Assembly: GCA_033557465.1 (NCBI GenBank)
Contig: CM066033.1
Coordinates: 13,517,080-13,581,079, forward strand
DNA from: Ichthyophis bannanicus
Taxonomy: Eukaryota > Chordata > Amphibia > Gymnophiona > Ichthyophiidae
Length of the DNA stretch: 64,000 nt
Direction of reading: 5' to 3'
Shown here: positions 29,950-39,739 of the stretch, piece after piece
How the letters are laid out: the number at the start of each line of letters is the position of its first letter
How positions within the stretch are numbered: the first letter of the stretch is position 1
Notes under the pieces: model-generated
Told to the model about the DNA's origin: nothing
Seen by the model: only the letters and a program-made list of their open reading frames with translations
Databases searched by the model: none
Made by a program: the position numbers and the translations under genes

Positions 29950-31203
29950 GTCGAAGATCTTCTGCTCCAGTTCCCACTCGCCGTGGTCTATCTTGCATCT
30001 GCTGAGAAAATCTGCCGTGACGTTGTCCGTGCCTGCCACGTGCTGGGCTGAAAGTGCTGTCAAATGACCCTCCGCCCACTGGAATAGGGCGTCCGCCTCC
30101 TTCTCCAAGGCGGGGCTGCTGGTGCCGCCCTGGTGGTTGATGTAAGCCACCGTGGTGACATTGTCGGAGAGAACGCGAATTGCTCTTTTTTGCACTAAGG
30201 TCTCGAGGGCCTTGAGCGCTAGGACGACGGCCCGCAATTCTAGTCTGTTGATGGGCCATTGAGATTCCAACGGTGTCCAGCGACCCTGGACGAACTGGTC
30301 CTCACAGTGCGCTCCCCAGCCTGACAGACTGGCATCCGTCGTCAATAGCAACCACTGAGGAGGCTCGAGGGGCATCCCGCGATCCAGATTCCTTGGGCAC
30401 TGCCACCAGCGGAGGACCTGACTGGTCCGCGGGGCACAAGGTAACTGCATTGACAGGGGATGACGCTGAGGGGACCATCGACGTAATAGAGCCCGCTGCA
30501 GCGGCCTCATGTGGGCCCTGGCCCATGGCACTACCTCTATCGCCGCCGCCATTGTTCCTAGAACCTGAAGATAATGCCACGCCGAGGGATTTCGTCTGCC
30601 TTGAAACTGCGTGACTAGAAGCCTTAGCTCCCTTGACCTTGTTCGTGACAGGAATACTCTGCCTCTGTTGGTGTCGAATCTTGCCCCTAGGTACTCGAGT
30701 TCCTGGGAGGGAGTCATTCTGTTCTTGGCACGCTTGATGACCCACCCCAACTCTTCTAGGACCTGGATCACTCTGGCCGTCGCCGAGCGGCTCTCCTCTT
30801 CCGACTTTGCCCAGTTCAGCCAATCGTCTAAGTAAGGGTGAACCAATATTCCCTCTTTCCGTAGGGAGGCCGCTACTACCACCATCACCTTGGTGAACGT
30901 CCTGGGAGCCGTAGCTAGGCCGAAAGGCAGGGCCTGGAATTGAAAGTGGCCTCTTGGCACTGCGAATCTCAGGAACTGCTGGTGGGACTTCCTGACCGGG
31001 ATATGTAAGTAGGCTTCTGTCAAATCGAGGGACGATAGGAACTCCCCGCCCCTCATGGCTGCTATGACGGATCGTAGGGTCTCCATCCGGAAGTGTTGTA
31101 CCCTGAGACAGCGATTGACCTGCTTTAGATCCAGGATCGGACGAAAGGAGCCTTCCTTCTTTGGTACCACGAAGTAAATCGAGTACCGACCAGAGCAGCA
31201 CTG
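29947..31203 (-). pseudogene. DIRS reverse transcriptase and RNase H (D5)
   Basis: Continuous RT/RNase H frame up to the MITE. FVVPKKEGSFRPILDLKQVN, SLDLTEAYLHIPVRKSHQQF (motif A Asp), FGLATAPRTFTKVM (motif B), VHPYLDDWLNWAK (motif C, both Asp present), PSAWHYLQVLGTMAAAIEVV, then RNase H: LTTDASLSGWGAHC, INRLELRAVVLAL (Glu), VLSDNVTTVAYINHQGG (Asp) and FLSR. The polymerase and RNase H residues are all present. The frame begins in the MITE at 31326, which is not part of pol; the true upstream part is at 31575-31822. Pol ends with a TAA at 29947. Confidence 0.9.
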
Positions 31204-31211
31204 TTCCGGAG

Positions 31212-31574
31212 CACTGTTCCCTCTAAGCTGTGCGCGCGCACACACCTCGACAAGCGAGCGCACATACTTTACAACAGAGCGCACAAAAATTACGGCTCTA
31301 ATTCTGATAGAAAACAACACAGACATCTTAAAATTTAAAAGTTATGATTGTAATTACTAGAAATTTCACGCTTCATTTAGTAATCGTCTATTTTCATTTA
31401 ATTTGATTAAAATCAATGTGGTGTACATACTGTATTCTGACGTGTAGTCAAATTTTAAAGTATATAACTCCGAGTGTCGTTATGTGGCGCACAAAAATTT
31501 AACCTTCCTTCAAAAGCTGCACACAGCTGATATTTTATGCACACACAGCCTACAGAAAATTAGAGGGAACATTG
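31212..31574. mobile_element. hAT-like MITE
   Basis: Terminal inverted repeats CACTGTTCCCTCTAA (left) and, as reverse complement of the right end, CAATGTTCCCTCTAA. Flanking 8-mers TTCCGGAG (31204-31211) and GTCTGGAG (31575-31582) look like a decayed 8-bp target duplication, the length typical of hAT transposons. AT-rich inside with GCGCACA motifs near both ends; no transposase frame. It interrupts the RT of D5, whose coding sense resumes on both sides. Confidence 0.75.
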
Positions 31575-31822
31575 GTCTGGAGGTACTGGAACCACGGCCC
31601 CGAGCGCTATTAGACGTGTGAGAGTTGCCTCTATCGCCGCCCTCTTTGTAGAAGAACCGCAGGGAGACTGAACAAAGGCTGGGAGTATTTGTTTTGCCAA
31701 TTCGAGAGCATAGCCTTCTCTGATCACCTCTAGGACCTATTGATCGGACGTGACCCGGGACCAGGCGGGGATAAACTGCCTTAAGCGTCCGCCCACCGGC
31801 AGCCCTTCCCCCTGGACCCCCG
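31575..31822 (-). pseudogene. DIRS pol N-terminus (D5)
   Basis: LRQFIPAWSRVTSDQ, a TAG, then VLEVIREGYALELAKQILPA, FVQSPCGSSTKRAAIEATLT and GAVVPVPP, which joins the RT at 31203 across the MITE. The TAG is at a position that is Trp in D3 (NQWVLEV), so it is probably a TGG to TAG change in this copy. Confidence 0.8.
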
Positions 31823-31827
31823 ACATC

Positions 31828-33033
31828 TCATGGTTGTTTTCTAGGTCCGGAGGAGGAGGAGGGGGAGGGGGCCCCAAAACCTCGACCTGCTCCTCGAAAC
31901 CCTCGAAAACCTTGTCCCTTCGAGGGAAAACGGCCCCTGTGAAACGAGTTTGATCTGGCTGGGCGAAACCTCCGAGAGTCCCTAGGCTGGGAACCCACTG
32001 GGGCTAGGGGGCGGCCTTGCTTTGGTCTATCTTCCGGGAGCCTGCCTCCCTTAGACTCGCCCAGGTCCTTCACCAACTTCTCTAAATCCTCTCCAAATAA
32101 CAGCTTCCCCTTAAAGGGAAGCCGACTCAGGCGTGCCTTCGAGGAAGCATCAGCTGCCCAACTCCGTAGCCACAAATAACGCCTAGCCGCCACCACCGAG
32201 GCCATGTTCTTGGCTAGGCTTCTGATGAGGTCATACTGACTATCCGCCAAGAAGGCTGCTCCGGATTCTACCCTAGCCGAGTTGGCCTGTGCTTTTCCCG
32301 TTGGGCCCTCTGCTGCCTGGAGTTGTTGTGCCCACCTTAAACAGGCCCATGCCACCCAAGCTCCTGACACAGAGGCCTGCAAGGCGAGGGCGCTTACATC
32401 AAAGGCTTGTTTCAGGAGCGTATCCAACTTCCTGTCCTGAGCATCCCTTAAGGCCGACCTGCCCTCAACTGGGATAGTAGTCTTCTTAGTAACTGCCGAT
32501 ACCGCAGCGTCCACCCTGGGAGACTTCAGCAGTTCTTTGTCTGCCTCTGGAAGAGGGTATAGGCGAGACATGGCCCGGACTCCCCTTAAGCTTGCCTCTG
32601 GTTGATCCCATTCTTCCTGGATCATCTGCCGTACCACTCTATGAACCGGGAAAACTCTCTGGGATCTCCTAATGGCCTGAATTAAGGGATCCTCCAATAC
32701 CTCCTCCTCTGTGGGCGTGTCTGAAGCCACATTGAGAACTTTCAGGGACTCACTAATTAATGCCGGGAGCTCCTCCCGACGAAAAACTCTAACTATCCGG
32801 GAGTGATCTTCCTCCGGGATTTCCCCTTCTTCAAGCTCCTCCTCCTCCTCCTCTTCCAAGTCATTATCCGAGCTATCCTCCTCTGGGGTACCCTGTGAGA
32901 AGGACGCGTGAGGTTCCTCACCACTAAGACGGGAACGCTTAGAAGGAATACCGGATTCCTGATCGCTTGCTCTCACGGGTTTAGCTGACTTGTCGTCCAC
33001 CGACGGACCAGCCTCGCCTGACCCTAAGCCCTG
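31828..33033 (-). CDS. DIRS gag, C-terminal two thirds (D5)
   Basis: An open frame of about 400 codons from the L2 junction to a stop at 31828. It has an acidic run (DNDLEEEEEEELEEGEIPEE), then REELPALISESLKVLNVASD, the PLIQAIRRSQRVFPVHRVVR block, YPLPEADKELLKSPRVDAAV, VTKKTTIPVEGRSALRDAQD, ALALQASVSGAWVAWACL, and LPFKGKLLFGEDLEKLVKDL. The end is Arg/Phe/Gly/Ser-rich (FRGFRGAGRGFGAPSPSSSS), likely nucleic-acid binding. The ATG at 33000 is only the first inside this part; the true start is at 34871, across the L2. Pol starts within or just after its end. Confidence 0.85.
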   Translation of the reverse strand, partial: QGLGSGEAGPSVDDKSAKPVRASDQESGIPSKRSRLSGEEPHASFSQGTPEEDSSDNDLEEEEEEELEEGEIPEEDHSRIVRVFRREELPALISESLKVLNVASDTPTEEEVLEDPLIQAIRRSQRVFPVHRVVRQMIQEEWDQPEASLRGVRAMSRLYPLPEADKELLKSPRVDAAVSAVTKKTTIPVEGRSALRDAQDRKLDTLLKQAFDVSALALQASVSGAWVAWACLRWAQQLQAAEGPTGKAQANSARVESGAAFLADSQYDLIRSLAKNMASVVAARRYLWLRSWAADASSKARLSRLPFKGKLLFGEDLEKLVKDLGESKGGRLPEDRPKQGRPLAPVGSQPRDSRRFRPARSNSFHRGRFPSKGQGFRGFRGAGRGFGAPSPSSSSGPRKQP

Positions 33034-34586
33034 CTTTATTTATTTATTTAACGTTTTTCTATACCGCACTATTCGGCATCAGTGCGGTTTACAAGTAACA
33101 AGTTGGTACAATGTGGAACAACCATACATTGAACTTACATAAAACAAGGAATTTAAACATGGAGAACGGGTGAACTTTATACATAATTTACAAAAGGGGA
33201 ATTTAAGCAAGGATAACAATTGAACTTTATACATTATATACAACAGGGGATTGCATCATAGGTGAGTTTATGATACAGGCCCTAAAGGGGGAGGTTGGAT
33301 GAGGTGGAAAGTTATCATAGGAGATTAGTTAGGCGGCATTGGATTGAAAGACTGTAGGGTCATGTGATACTGTCTAGGTGATGCTGTCGGAGTTACAAAA
33401 GTGTTGTATAAATAGGTGCTGTTTGAGAGCTTTTCTGAACTGGGGGAGGTTGTTTATGGTCCGGATTTCTGTTGGTAGGGAGTTCCAGCATGAGGGGGCA
33501 AATAAAGCAAAGGCACGCTTTCTAGAGGATTTGTTGCATTTTGTGATGGCTTTTGGAAGGAGGATGGTATTGTAGGATGTGGTTCTTCTTAATCTGTTGT
33601 CTGGTGTAGGTTGAATCAGATCTGACAGGGTAGTTGCGGTGATACCGTTAACTGCTTTGAAGGTCATGGTTAGGATCTTAAATGTGATTCTGTGTTGGAC
33701 GGGGAGCCAGTGAAGGCTCTTCAGGATGGGGGTGATATGGTCTCTGCGAGACGCTCCATAGAGGGTTCTAGCTGCGGTATTCATTGCCAGCTGCAAAGGG
33801 TTTATCGAGCTCTTTGGGAGGCCCAGTAGGATGGAGTTGGCGTAGTCGAAGTGGGGCATGATTATGGCCTGAAAGACTGTTCTGAAGTCATTTGGTTCCA
33901 GAGTGTTCTTTATGAGGCGTAGTGTCCGTAATTTATGGTAGATTGTCCTGATGGTATTGTCTATATGAGCATGCATGTCCAGGTGCTGATCAAGTGTTAC
34001 ACCTAAGTATTTGATCGTTGTCTTGGAGATGAGTTCTGCGTTGTTCACCTTGATTGATGGGGGGGGGGGAGTGAATGAATAAGACTTCTGTCTTTTTTAG
34101 ATTTATTCTGAGCATTTGGTTGTGTAGCCAGTCTGTGACGGCGTTGAAGCAAGAGGAGAGCTGGTCAAGGTTTGGATGGTCTGTGTCTATTGGGGTGAAC
34201 ATTAGGACATCGTCAGCATATACTAGGCAGTTGATGTTAAAGGACCGGATAAGGCTGCAGATGGGCTGCATATAGATATTGAATAATAGGGCTGAGAGGG
34301 ATGAACCTTGCGGAACGCCTTTTTCTAGTGGGAAAGGGTCTGATAATGAGGAGCCGGACCGGACATGCTGCCATCTGTTACTCAGGTATGAGGCGCACCA
34401 TGCTAGAGCATTGCCATGGATGCCCTTATCAGCGAGGCGAGATAGGAGTACCTTGTGGTCAACCGAGTCAAAGGCGGCTGCGATGTCCAGAAAGATAAGG
34501 GCGAAACCCTTCCTGATGTTATTGAGCCCGATGGTAAGGGAGTTGAATAATGTAGTCAGAAGGGTAGCAGTAGGCCTTGTGAAGTA
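33034..34586 (-). mobile_element. L2 LINE, 5'-truncated, in D5 gag
   Basis: Tail TTTATTTATTTATTTAACGT and CTATACCGCACTATTCGGCA at the left end. On the minus strand the RT runs from ALIFLDIAAAFDSVDHKVLL (motif A) through EKGVPQGSSLSALLFNIYM (motif B) and NCLVYADDVLMFTP (motif C) to IKYLGVTLDQHLDMHAHI, MPHFDYANSILLGLPKSSIN, HITPILKSLHWLPVQHRITF and APSCWNSLP. Two frames (34271-33990 and 34048-33374) are separated by a frameshift near 34040 in the poly-G tract. It cuts D5 gag after FSPDFILLLHK; gag resumes with QGLGSGEAG. Confidence 0.9.
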
Positions 34587-34871
34587 AGAGGATGAAATCA
34601 GGGGAGAAAAAATCTCCTGCCCCTCCTACACCTGCGGGTGGAGGCGAAGGAGGCCGAGTAGGAGTGGGTAAATCCGTGGATGTAGAGGGAGGGAACTGGG
34701 ACCCCCCTCCCCTTCTAGGGAGTCTCCTGGCCCCTGAGAGGGTTGTGACATGGCCAAGCTAATTTCTTGTTCCACGGAGGCAGCTACTGCAGCACAACCC
34801 CTGCAGATCCCTGCCTCCGAGGAAGTGCCCCTGCGTGTGCCACAGGAAGGACACCTAGACTTGCTTGCCAT
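34587..34871 (-). pseudogene. DIRS gag N-terminus (D5)
   Basis: The ATG at 34871 gives MASKSRCPSCGTRRGTSSEA, then GICRGCAAVAASVEQEI: a four-cysteine zinc-type cluster. A stop lies at 34626. A second frame closer to the L2 (FSPDFILLLHK at about 34600) shows that a frameshift separates the two. D3 has the same order (CLAC...CRGC, later FSPEFVLMLHKAF). Confidence 0.7.
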
Positions 34872-35837
34872 GATGGGAGCTACAGAAGCCCTTCTTACTC
34901 CGGGGCTTCGCAATAACTCTAAGTCCCAACAAACTGCACAATACAATGTGATCAAGTGTGCTTTCTCCTCCAGAAGACGGATAGCTCCCCAGGACCTGGA
35001 GACTAACAGCCCCTTTCTTCTTATTAGGCTAAAATCAACAATATAAACAAAACCAACGAAACTGAATAAAATCAACTGAAATCGCTATAAAAAAACAAAC
35101 TGAAGTTAAGCAGAGTACTTGCGATTATGTTGCTGGCTGGGCCCGACTCAGCTATCACCGCCCGTTGGCTCCACACGTGGTAGGCCTCACCACGTGGAGA
35201 CCTGAACGGGGGACCACGAGTCTGCTCTCTGGGCCGGCGGATCTCCACCCCGAACGCAGCCCTGAGGTGGGAACTGCTCTCCTAATGAAGATCGCCGCTG
35301 AAATGCTGCCCCGCGGTCAAACGGGAAACCCGGAACTCGCCTCCACGTCCTCCTGCTCCGGGACGGGTCCGGCGGTGGAAATAGGCCTGCGGCGTTGCCT
35401 CAAGCGCTCAGCCACCAGAAGGGCTTCGGCGCGAGGCAGGGTAAGCTCGGGTGAGTAGAGCAGGAGCCAGCCGAGATCGCAGCAAAGACAATCAGCACGG
35501 AGCAAATCTCTTAGCTGCAGCCTGCAGGAGAAAAACGCCTCCGATGCCCTTGCCGACCCGGGGAAGGGGGGGGGGAGGGAGAGCGAGCAGGCAGGAGGAA
35601 TTAAAGGAGCCGGACCTGAGAGATACTGAATATAAAGAAATCAACAGGCAAGAAATAAAAAGGAGAAAATATAAATGAACTAAATAAATGATCTAAATAA
35701 AAGGGAAGACTCCAGTAAGCCCTAGGCTTACGGAACCCTCCAGCTGCTTGGAGGCTGAGAATACTGGAGTTGGTGGGTGGTCCCAGTGGCTACACGGTGG
35801 TGCAGTGCACACAGACAGTGCGTGCAAGAACAGAGAG
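34872..35837 (-). other. D5 5' leader, no gene recognised
   Basis: About 1 kb between gag and the right terminal repeat. It is GC-rich at 35140-35600. Plus-strand frames here (35165-35458) show no known domain. Confidence 0.5.
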
Positions 35838-35954
35838 AGTCACAGTGGTATTTATACCGCCCCATCCCCAAAACGGTTGTGCTCAGCCTCCAAGCTGCTG
35901 GAAGGGTTGCGTAACCCAGAAGTAAAGGGACTGGACTGGAGTGACAATAAGGAA
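35735..35954. repeat. D5 right inverted terminal repeat
   Basis: The outer 115 bases (35838-35954) are the reverse complement of the left repeat. Inside, CAGCTGCTTGGAGGCTGAG at 35740 and CTCAGCCTCCAAGCTGCTG at 35883 form an additional stem of about 18 pairs. Confidence 0.85.
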
Positions 35955-36169
35955 CACTAGTTTTTATGTGTATGCCTGTGATGTTATTTTATTTATGTAA
36001 ATATTATGTATGTTAAATTGCAACCTACCCAGAGTCTTAAAATGGATAAATACCAAAATAAATAACTCCCCCATCCCCCACGCACTGATCTGCGTTTGGC
36101 TGTGGACATAGAACAGAAAGAGCAACGTCAGTTAAGCTGAATGAGAGAGTTAGCTGCCAGGATAGCCTT

Positions 36170-36540
36170 AGACACATCCTGGTAATGCAGCGTGACCTAA
36201 GGGCAGCTTTTGCTGTAATCAACCAAACCCTTCGATTAACACACTTAGAACAAACCGGCTTTACTGATGTCGCTCTGAATTGCTTCTCTTCCTATTCATC
36301 AAGACATGTTTTTAGGTGTCAATAAATGCTAATAGTCTCTGCAATCTACCTACTGTCATATGGTGGCCCTCAGGGATCTGTTTGGCCCCTACTTTATTAA
36401 ATGTTTTCATCTCACCCCTGGCTACCTTGATATCGGATTTGGGAGATCAGAGCTTATTTTAATGCAACTGACATTCATCTCCTCGTTGTTCATGACAGCC
36501 CTTTTAACCACACACACATGCTTCAACCCTGATCCCACCC
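36170..36540 (+). pseudogene. L2-like RT fragment in a KRAB gene intron
   Basis: Plus-strand pieces resemble the RT core of L2: LRAAFAVINQTLRLTHLEQT followed by GFTDVALNCFSSYSSRHVF (motif A region, with the Asp replaced by Ala), GGPQGSVWPLL (motif B, VPQGS in others) and NATDIHLL at the place of YADD. Heavily decayed. Confidence 0.6.
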
Positions 36541-36721
36541 ACAGGTCTCACTCCTCCATCAGCTGCCCCCTACAGCTCTGCAGGTAGACTACTCCATCAA
36601 AAGAATGGAAACACAGTGGGAAGTAGAGAGAGGACAAAGGCCTCTTATCCCACCCGGCCATGAAACCCTAATTGGCAAATGCTGACCTTAGTAAGACGTC
36701 CAGGAGGAATTTTATACTTAC

Positions 36722-36835
36722 TTGTTGCAGGAGGGTGGATCTTCTCAGTCATCTCTGAGTCAGGATGATCCATGAAGGGGAGATCATCCTCTTGTTTAAC
36801 GCTCAGTGAGAACACCGATGTTACAATCGGAAGAC
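36722..36835 (-). CDS. KRAB zinc-finger gene, fourth visible exon
   Basis: The exon is 114 bp, with acceptor TTTTTTTTCATCACAG and donor GTAAGTATAAAA. With one base from the previous exon it reads SLPIVTSVFSLSVKQEDD and then LPFMDHPDSEMTEKIHPP. I remember SVFSLSVKQEEDLPFMD from predicted caecilian zinc-finger proteins. It links the KRAB part to the finger exon. No finger exon follows within this window. Confidence 0.8.
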
Positions 36836-36999
36836 CTGTGATGAAAAAAAAACCCAAAATATCTAAAAGGATTCATAAAAGATGATCTGACAAACCTAAA
36901 TTAGTAAATTAATTTTAAGTCTACAAATGTTTGATAATAATCACCTCATCTCCAGTGATCTCAAAATGCAAAGCCCTTAAATCTAAAACATTTACTTAC

Positions 37000-37113
37000 T
37001 CATCGTTGGCTCATTAAAGTTTTCTTTTCCCTCCCACTCACAGGGCTGAGTGAAATATTTCTCATCTTCCTTTTTAATCTTGAATATGACATCAGGATTA
37101 ATAATTGAATAAC
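37000..37113 (-). CDS. KRAB zinc-finger gene, third visible exon
   Basis: The exon is 114 bp between acceptor TATTTCTTATTTACAG and donor GTAAGTAAATG. Joined to the previous exon it reads GYSIINPDVIFKIKKEDEKY and then FTQPCEWEGKENFNEP. The start (GYSIINPDVIFKIKKEDE) corresponds to the KRAB B-box position (GY.ISKPDVI..LE in mammals). Same splice phase (1) on both sides, which allows this exon and the next to be skipped or duplicated without a frame change. Confidence 0.85.
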   Translation of the reverse strand, partial: VIQLLILMSYSRLKRKMRNISLSPVSGREKKTLMSQR

Positions 37114-37712
37114 CTGTAAATAAGAAATATGAAAACTGCATTTAAATTTGACTCATAGAACTGTTCTGATGAAGCAGTGTTTCAGTGTGTGGGCATGAAG
37201 GTGTGTGTGTTATATATCTTTGGGTTGGTTGCATTTCTCTGACAAAGCCTGGGTGAGATGAGGCAATTGCAAGATTAAAGCTTGGAGGTTTTCTGGTGCA
37301 GTCGTTTCTGTTCTTCTCTGTGATATCTGGTTACTGCCTTATGTAGGAGCTGGAGTTCTCAGAAAGGAGTCTGAGAGGTAAATCCTCCCTCCTGCTCTCC
37401 TGAGCCACATGTTTTTGCACAGGAAAGGGAGACAGACTCCGGTTGGTCTTATATGAATACTCTAATTTAAGTTTACATCTGATCTTACAGCACTGAATTA
37501 CATCGTTTGCAGAGCCCGCAGCAGTGGAGTCTGTCACTGGCTCCCAGAGAGCAACAGCAGCTCCTGCTGGATAGGAGATGGAATCACAAGCCAGGCTCTA
37601 CATTTCAGGGGTCTCTGGGGCCTGATACCTGGGATTTTTCCTGTCTAGATAGAATGGCAGCGCCCATCTTGCAATGAGTCTTATATGGCAGACGCTAGAT
37701 GAGCAGATTTAC

Positions 37713-37839
37713 CTTGTGATATCAGAATGCCGTGAATCTCCTTGATAACCTTCTTGTACAGCTCCTGCTGCCATTCTCCCAGAATGCCCCACTCCACGTC
37801 TGAGAAGTAAGCAGCGACGTCCCTGAATGTGACCGATGC
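37713..37839 (-). CDS. KRAB zinc-finger gene, KRAB A-box exon
   Basis: A 127-bp exon, the standard length for KRAB A, between acceptor TTTGCTGTTCCAG and donor GTAAATCTGC. It reads [20 protein letters not shown] then [28 protein letters not shown]...EW..L...Q..LYK.V matches the A box, which in mammals recruits the TRIM28 corepressor. The MLE of the mammalian form is replaced by IKE, as in other non-mammalian KRAB-like domains. Whether it represses is not shown. The frame is intact and splices in phase with both neighbours. Confidence 0.9.
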
Positions 37840-38229
37840 CTGGAACAGCAAACAGGACACTCAGCTGCACTTTCATTCTGGGGTGTGTGGAATAGAATCT
37901 GCCAGTGAGATTAGCAAGCTCCTTTCTCCTAAATATCCAGTATTTTGTTTAAATTGCCTGGTCCCCAGAGAAACTCTGGAAATCTCACCTCCTGTATTTA
38001 TGAGCAATTGGACAGAACATATGGCACTAGTCTATGTGGGTTGGGGGTGGCAACAACTGCTGAAGGGGTGATGGAGGCTGGTGGGTTGGAGACTGAAGAC
38101 AGGAAAGTGGAAAGTGCTGGGGTCAGACCTGGAGAGAGGAGTAAGAAAGTGTCTGAGAGTCAGACAAAGAGACGGAGTGTAAAAGTGTGTCTGTGTCTGT
38201 GTTCGTGTGTGTCTGAGAGAGAGAGTCTA

Positions 38230-38600
38230 AGAAAGTGCATTATTACAGAGAAGTGGATTAGCGACTCTCATGAATGGGATACAGCCGTCTCAGGTTATAA
38301 TATGCTCAAGACAAAGATGGTAGCAAAAGGAGAAGAGTAGCTCTTTAAGTCAAAAACAGTATTAAAGTGGATGAACTGCAGAAGGCACAGGAAGCACTGT
38401 GGGATGCGACAGAAAGAAGCCATTAACACCTCTGTGTGCATTCATGTGATATACAGATCTGCAAATCAGATGGAGGAACTGCACAAAGATCTGATTGACG
38501 ACACACAAAAGGTGGGCATTAAGGAGGACGTGTTATTGGCAGGAAACTGTAACCTGCTAGACATCGATGGGACTATCCAGTCTTCAGGTTAGGAAATTCA
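38230..38600 (+). pseudogene. CR1-type endonuclease fragment in KRAB gene intron
   Basis: Decayed plus-strand pieces: TEKWISDSHEWDTAVSGYNM resembles the N-terminal EN block of CR1 ORF2 (TETWWD..HDW...IEGY), and VCIHVIYRSANQMEELHKDL, then DVLLAGNCNLLDIDG, matches [19 protein letters not shown] and [13 protein letters not shown] of the CR1 at 58-60 kb. One TAG lies between them. Confidence 0.65.
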
Positions 38601-39149
38601 GCAGCACTTTTACATGCATTAATGCAGCTGGAAACATCATGGTTTCTGGGCCAAATTAATGCAGGATAACAGAGCCCAATCCAAAGCCCACCATCTACTG
38701 AAGAAGCCAGGGATGTGTCAATTAAAAATAGCCCCCCCCTGCCTATTCTCACAAATCCCTGGCCGCCTATCAGTAAGGGCTACCACCCCCCTCCTCCTAT
38801 CCCATGCAACTATCAATTTTGCAGACAGAGTACTCCAAACAGTCTGGCAGGTGAAAGTTTTCTACCAATGACACTTATCCCTTCACTCACAACTTTTAGC
38901 TGTCTTCAGACAGATCTCTGTCCAGTTCCTCCATCTGAGACAGAGGTCAGGGAAGCAGACATGCACATATGGAGTTGCCATTTCCCTTTTCTATGATGAC
39001 CCACAGCACTTTCTTCTTTCCCCATGTCCTCTGTATTTCAGTCACTTTGACATTTTTTGACAGGTATTCAGGTGCTGCAGGTTAGTAAATCCTGCAGTAA
39101 GTATTCTGCGATAATAACTGTAAACACCTGCTATTTTATCACAGTTTTG
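38601..39149. other. KRAB gene intron, nothing recognised
   Basis: No frame or repeat that I can name; C-rich patches around 38730-38800. Confidence 0.4.
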
Positions 39150-39262
39150 TAAACAGATCCTTAAGGGTGAAGGAACTTGCCCAAGATCACATGGATTGTC
39201 TGTAGGAAAGCAGGATTTGAATTCTGTATATTATCTTGCTGCTCTAACTAGTAGGCTATTCC
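39150..39262 (+). repeat. MIR-like SINE fragment
   Basis: GAAGGAACTTGCCCAAGATC, then GCAGGATTTGAATTC and CTGCTCTAACTAGTAGGCTA, which follow the order of the MIR core. Confidence 0.65.
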
Positions 39263-39739
39263 TCCATTTCAGAAAAAGACAAACTGGGAAAGAGGAGAAA
39301 AAGCTGAAAGAGCAGCACAGGGCATGGATTCTGCCTTATTTGGCAGAATAACCACACAAGGTACGTCCCAGGATGCCCCTCATGGGGTCAGGTGCTGCCA
39401 TTTTCCAGGATGGTGGTGCAGAGGCAGGAACATGTAGGCATCACTCCTGCCTCCCTATGAAAGATAACAGGATGGGAGGATCAGAGATACTAGAGGGGAG
39501 GGACTGCAGAGTGCCAGGGGTTGGCGGTGTAGTGGTCTCTTGGGTAAACAATTTATTTTGTGGGGTTCAGGGGTGAGGGAGCTAAGGGTCACTAGTTTAT
39601 GGAATTTTTTTTTAGAGTTCAGGGGGTGGGGGAGCAGGGCCACCAGGTTACCAGGCCACCAGTGATGTTTTTTTAGAAGAGTCAGGGTGAGGGCTGTTGG
39701 GATCTTTAGGATCAGGGAGTTTCAGGCAGGTGAATGAGC
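39263..39739. other. KRAB gene intron, nothing recognised
   Basis: G-rich plus-strand sequence with several GGGGAG patches. No coding sign. Confidence 0.4.

Larger units (their letters stand above)
27935..35954 (-). mobile_element. Full-length DIRS-like retrotransposon D5
   Basis: Inverted terminal repeats, an internal complementary region, and minus-strand gag, RT, RNase H, methyltransferase-like domain and tyrosine recombinase in the DIRS order. The unit is 8.0 kb; removing a 363-bp MITE and a 1.55-kb L2 leaves about 6.1 kb, typical for DIRS. Ends were set from the internal complementary region, which joins the right end directly to the left end. The recombinase is fully open, gag is open on both sides of the L2, and pol has at least two stops and the MITE. 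Confidence 0.9.

Noticed and set aside
30302..31201. Open frame of 299 codons on the minus strand in D5
   Set aside because: It is a shadow of the RT/RNase H frame; the same region reads with all RT motifs in the other frame.
35165..35458. Plus-strand frame in the D5 leader
   Set aside because: GC-rich stretch, no domain, antisense to the element.
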